From contig NVRK02000007.1 of assembly GCA_002400845.2 (NCBI GenBank), positions 16,132 through 80,131 on the forward strand: a stretch of DNA of 64,000 bases, given 5' to 3'. The notes beneath the pieces are model-generated. The model was not told the DNA's origin and searched no databases. It saw only the letters and a program-made list of their open reading frames with translations. The position numbers and the translations under genes are program-made. The DNA is from Hyphomicrobiales bacterium (GTDB taxonomy: Bacteria > Pseudomonadota > Alphaproteobacteria > Rhizobiales > Rhizobiaceae). This document shows, in pieces, positions 62,739 to 64,000 of this stretch. Within the stretch, counting starts at the first letter, position 1. Every line of letters begins with the position of its first letter.

Positions 62739-64000
62739 TGAACACGATTAAATTGACAGCTGCGCAAGCCATGATGAAATGGCTAAGCGTACAGATGAAC
62801 GAAGATGGTGAACGCTTTATCGAAGGTATGTGGGCTATCTTTGGCCACGGAAACGTTGCAGGTATCGGCGATGCCTTGCATGGCATTGGTGATGATTTTC
62901 CAACATGGCGCGGTCAAAACGAACAAACCATGTGTCATGCTGCTATTGCTTATGCAAAGACTAAAAAACGCAGACGCGCGCATGCGGTAACATCGTCTAT
63001 TGGGCCTGGCGCTTTGAACATGGTAACAGCAGCAGCTTTAGCGCATGTGAACCGTATTCCAATACTGCTTGTACCAGGTGACATTTTTGCAAATCGTCGT
63101 CCAGACCCAGTGCTACAACAAATAGAAGATTTTGATGATGGCACTGTGTCGGTCAATGATTGCTTTAAACCCATCAGTCGATATTTTGATAGAATAACAA
63201 GACCAGAACATTTGTTGACCTGTTTACCACGCGCACTGGCGGTTATGAACGACCCTGCAAATGCAGGTCCTGTGACTTTGGCATTTTGTCAGGATGTTCA
63301 AGCAGAATCTTATGAGTATCCGAAAAGCTTTTTCGAACCAAAAGTATGGCGTATTAGAAGACCTGAACCAGATCCGCGTGAAGTAGCAGATGTTGTTGAA
63401 GCCCTTAAAAAAGCAAAACGTCCCTTAATTGTTTCAGGCGGCGGCGTGTTATATTCAGGTGCAGAACAAACTTTGTCGGCGTTTGCTGCGCAGCACAACA
63501 TTCCATTTGTTGAGACGCAAGCTGGCAAGGGCGGTCTAAGCTTTGAAGATGAATTGAACTTTGGTTCGCCAGGTGTAACAGGCTCAGCCTGTGCAAATGA
63601 ATTATGCGCTAAGGCCGACCTTGTGATTGGTGTTGGAACACGTTTCCAAGATTTTACAACAGGGTCATGGACTGTGTTTAGTGCACAAGATCGCAAACTC
63701 ATTTCCATAAACTTAACTGGTTATGATGCAACCAAACATGGTGCGCTACCAATTGTTGGCGATGCAAAAGTAACGCTTGAAAAAGTAAGTGCAGGTCTAG
63801 GCGATTTAAGTTTTGACGGTCACGATCCAAAAATACGCACCGATTGGTTTGAAACCGTTGCTAGCGTAACCGCCGCTCCAAGCGTCGAACAAGCAGGTGA
63901 ACTACCAAGTGATGTGCAAGTCATTGGCGCTGTTCAGCGTGTTTCTACAAAAGATACAGTTGCGATGTGTGCCGCTGGCACCATGCCTGGTGCATTGCAA
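62738..64000 (+). CDS. iolD: 3D-(3,5/4)-trihydroxycyclohexane-1,2-dione acylhydrolase (truncated by right window edge)
   Basis: Open frame from taATG at 62738 to window end: MNTIKLTAAQAMMKWLSVQMNEDGERFIEGMWAIFGHGNVAGIGDALHGIGDDFPTWRGQNEQTMCHAAIAYAKTKKRRRAHAVTSSIGPGALNMVTAA; ThDP-enzyme N-domain. Absent from the ORF track because it has no stop. Confidence 0.93.
   Translation, partial: MNTIKLTAAQAMMKWLSVQMNEDGERFIEGMWAIFGHGNVAGIGDALHGIGDDFPTWRGQNEQTMCHAAIAYAKTKKRRRAHAVTSSIGPGALNMVTAAALAHVNRIPILLVPGDIFANRRPDPVLQQIEDFDDGTVSVNDCFKPISRYFDRITRPEHLLTCLPRALAVMNDPANAGPVTLAFCQDVQAESYEYPKSFFEPKVWRIRRPEPDPREVADVVEALKKAKRPLIVSGGGVLYSGAEQTLSAFAAQHNIPFVETQAGKGGLSFEDELNFGSPGVTGSACANELCAKADLVIGVGTRFQDFTTGSWTVFSAQDRKLISINLTGYDATKHGALPIVGDAKVTLEKVSAGLGDLSFDGHDPKIRTDWFETVASVTAAPSVEQAGELPSDVQVIGAVQRVSTKDTVAMCAAGTMPGALQ

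Noticed and set aside
42708-64000. Defence system, secondary-metabolite cluster or prophage in the accessory region
   Set aside because: No nuclease, toxin-antitoxin, synthase, integrase or phage structural genes were seen; all genes fit carbohydrate/cyclitol transport and metabolism.

Overview
A 64 kb window of AT-rich chromosome from an alphaproteobacterium (inferred from the cckA, clpP-clpX-lon-HU and glnB-glnA neighbourhoods). Positions 1-27 kb are mostly core genes: mfd (truncated at the left edge), a FliO-like protein, cckA, panC, panB, sthA, glnA-glnB, a DEAD-box helicase, tig, clpP, clpX, lon, HU, and a BMP-family nucleoside-type ABC transporter, plus tRNA-Leu(TAG) and tRNA-Ser(TGA). 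Positions 27-35 kb are accessory: a decayed ORF with two amber stops next to tRNA-Ser, an outer-membrane barrel protein, a NarL-type two-component system whose kinase has an unusual extracytoplasmic domain, a PAN-like secreted protein, and a broken autotransporter gene. Positions 35-42.6 kb hold a LysR regulator and a urea-type urtABCDE transporter. Positions 42.7-64 kb hold a large cyclitol/inositol catabolic locus: two LacI regulators, two paralogous ribose-type ABC transporters with single-NBD ATPases, four Gfo/Idh/MocA dehydrogenases matched by four TIM-barrel isomerase/dehydratases, an ABM-family protein, iolC (fused two-domain form) and iolD (truncated at the right edge). The duplicated transporter modules and the four dehydrogenase/isomerase sets are the best candidates for an undescribed pathway. 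No CRISPR array, rRNA, intact prophage or transposase was found. All assignments are by eye from protein motifs; no search was run.
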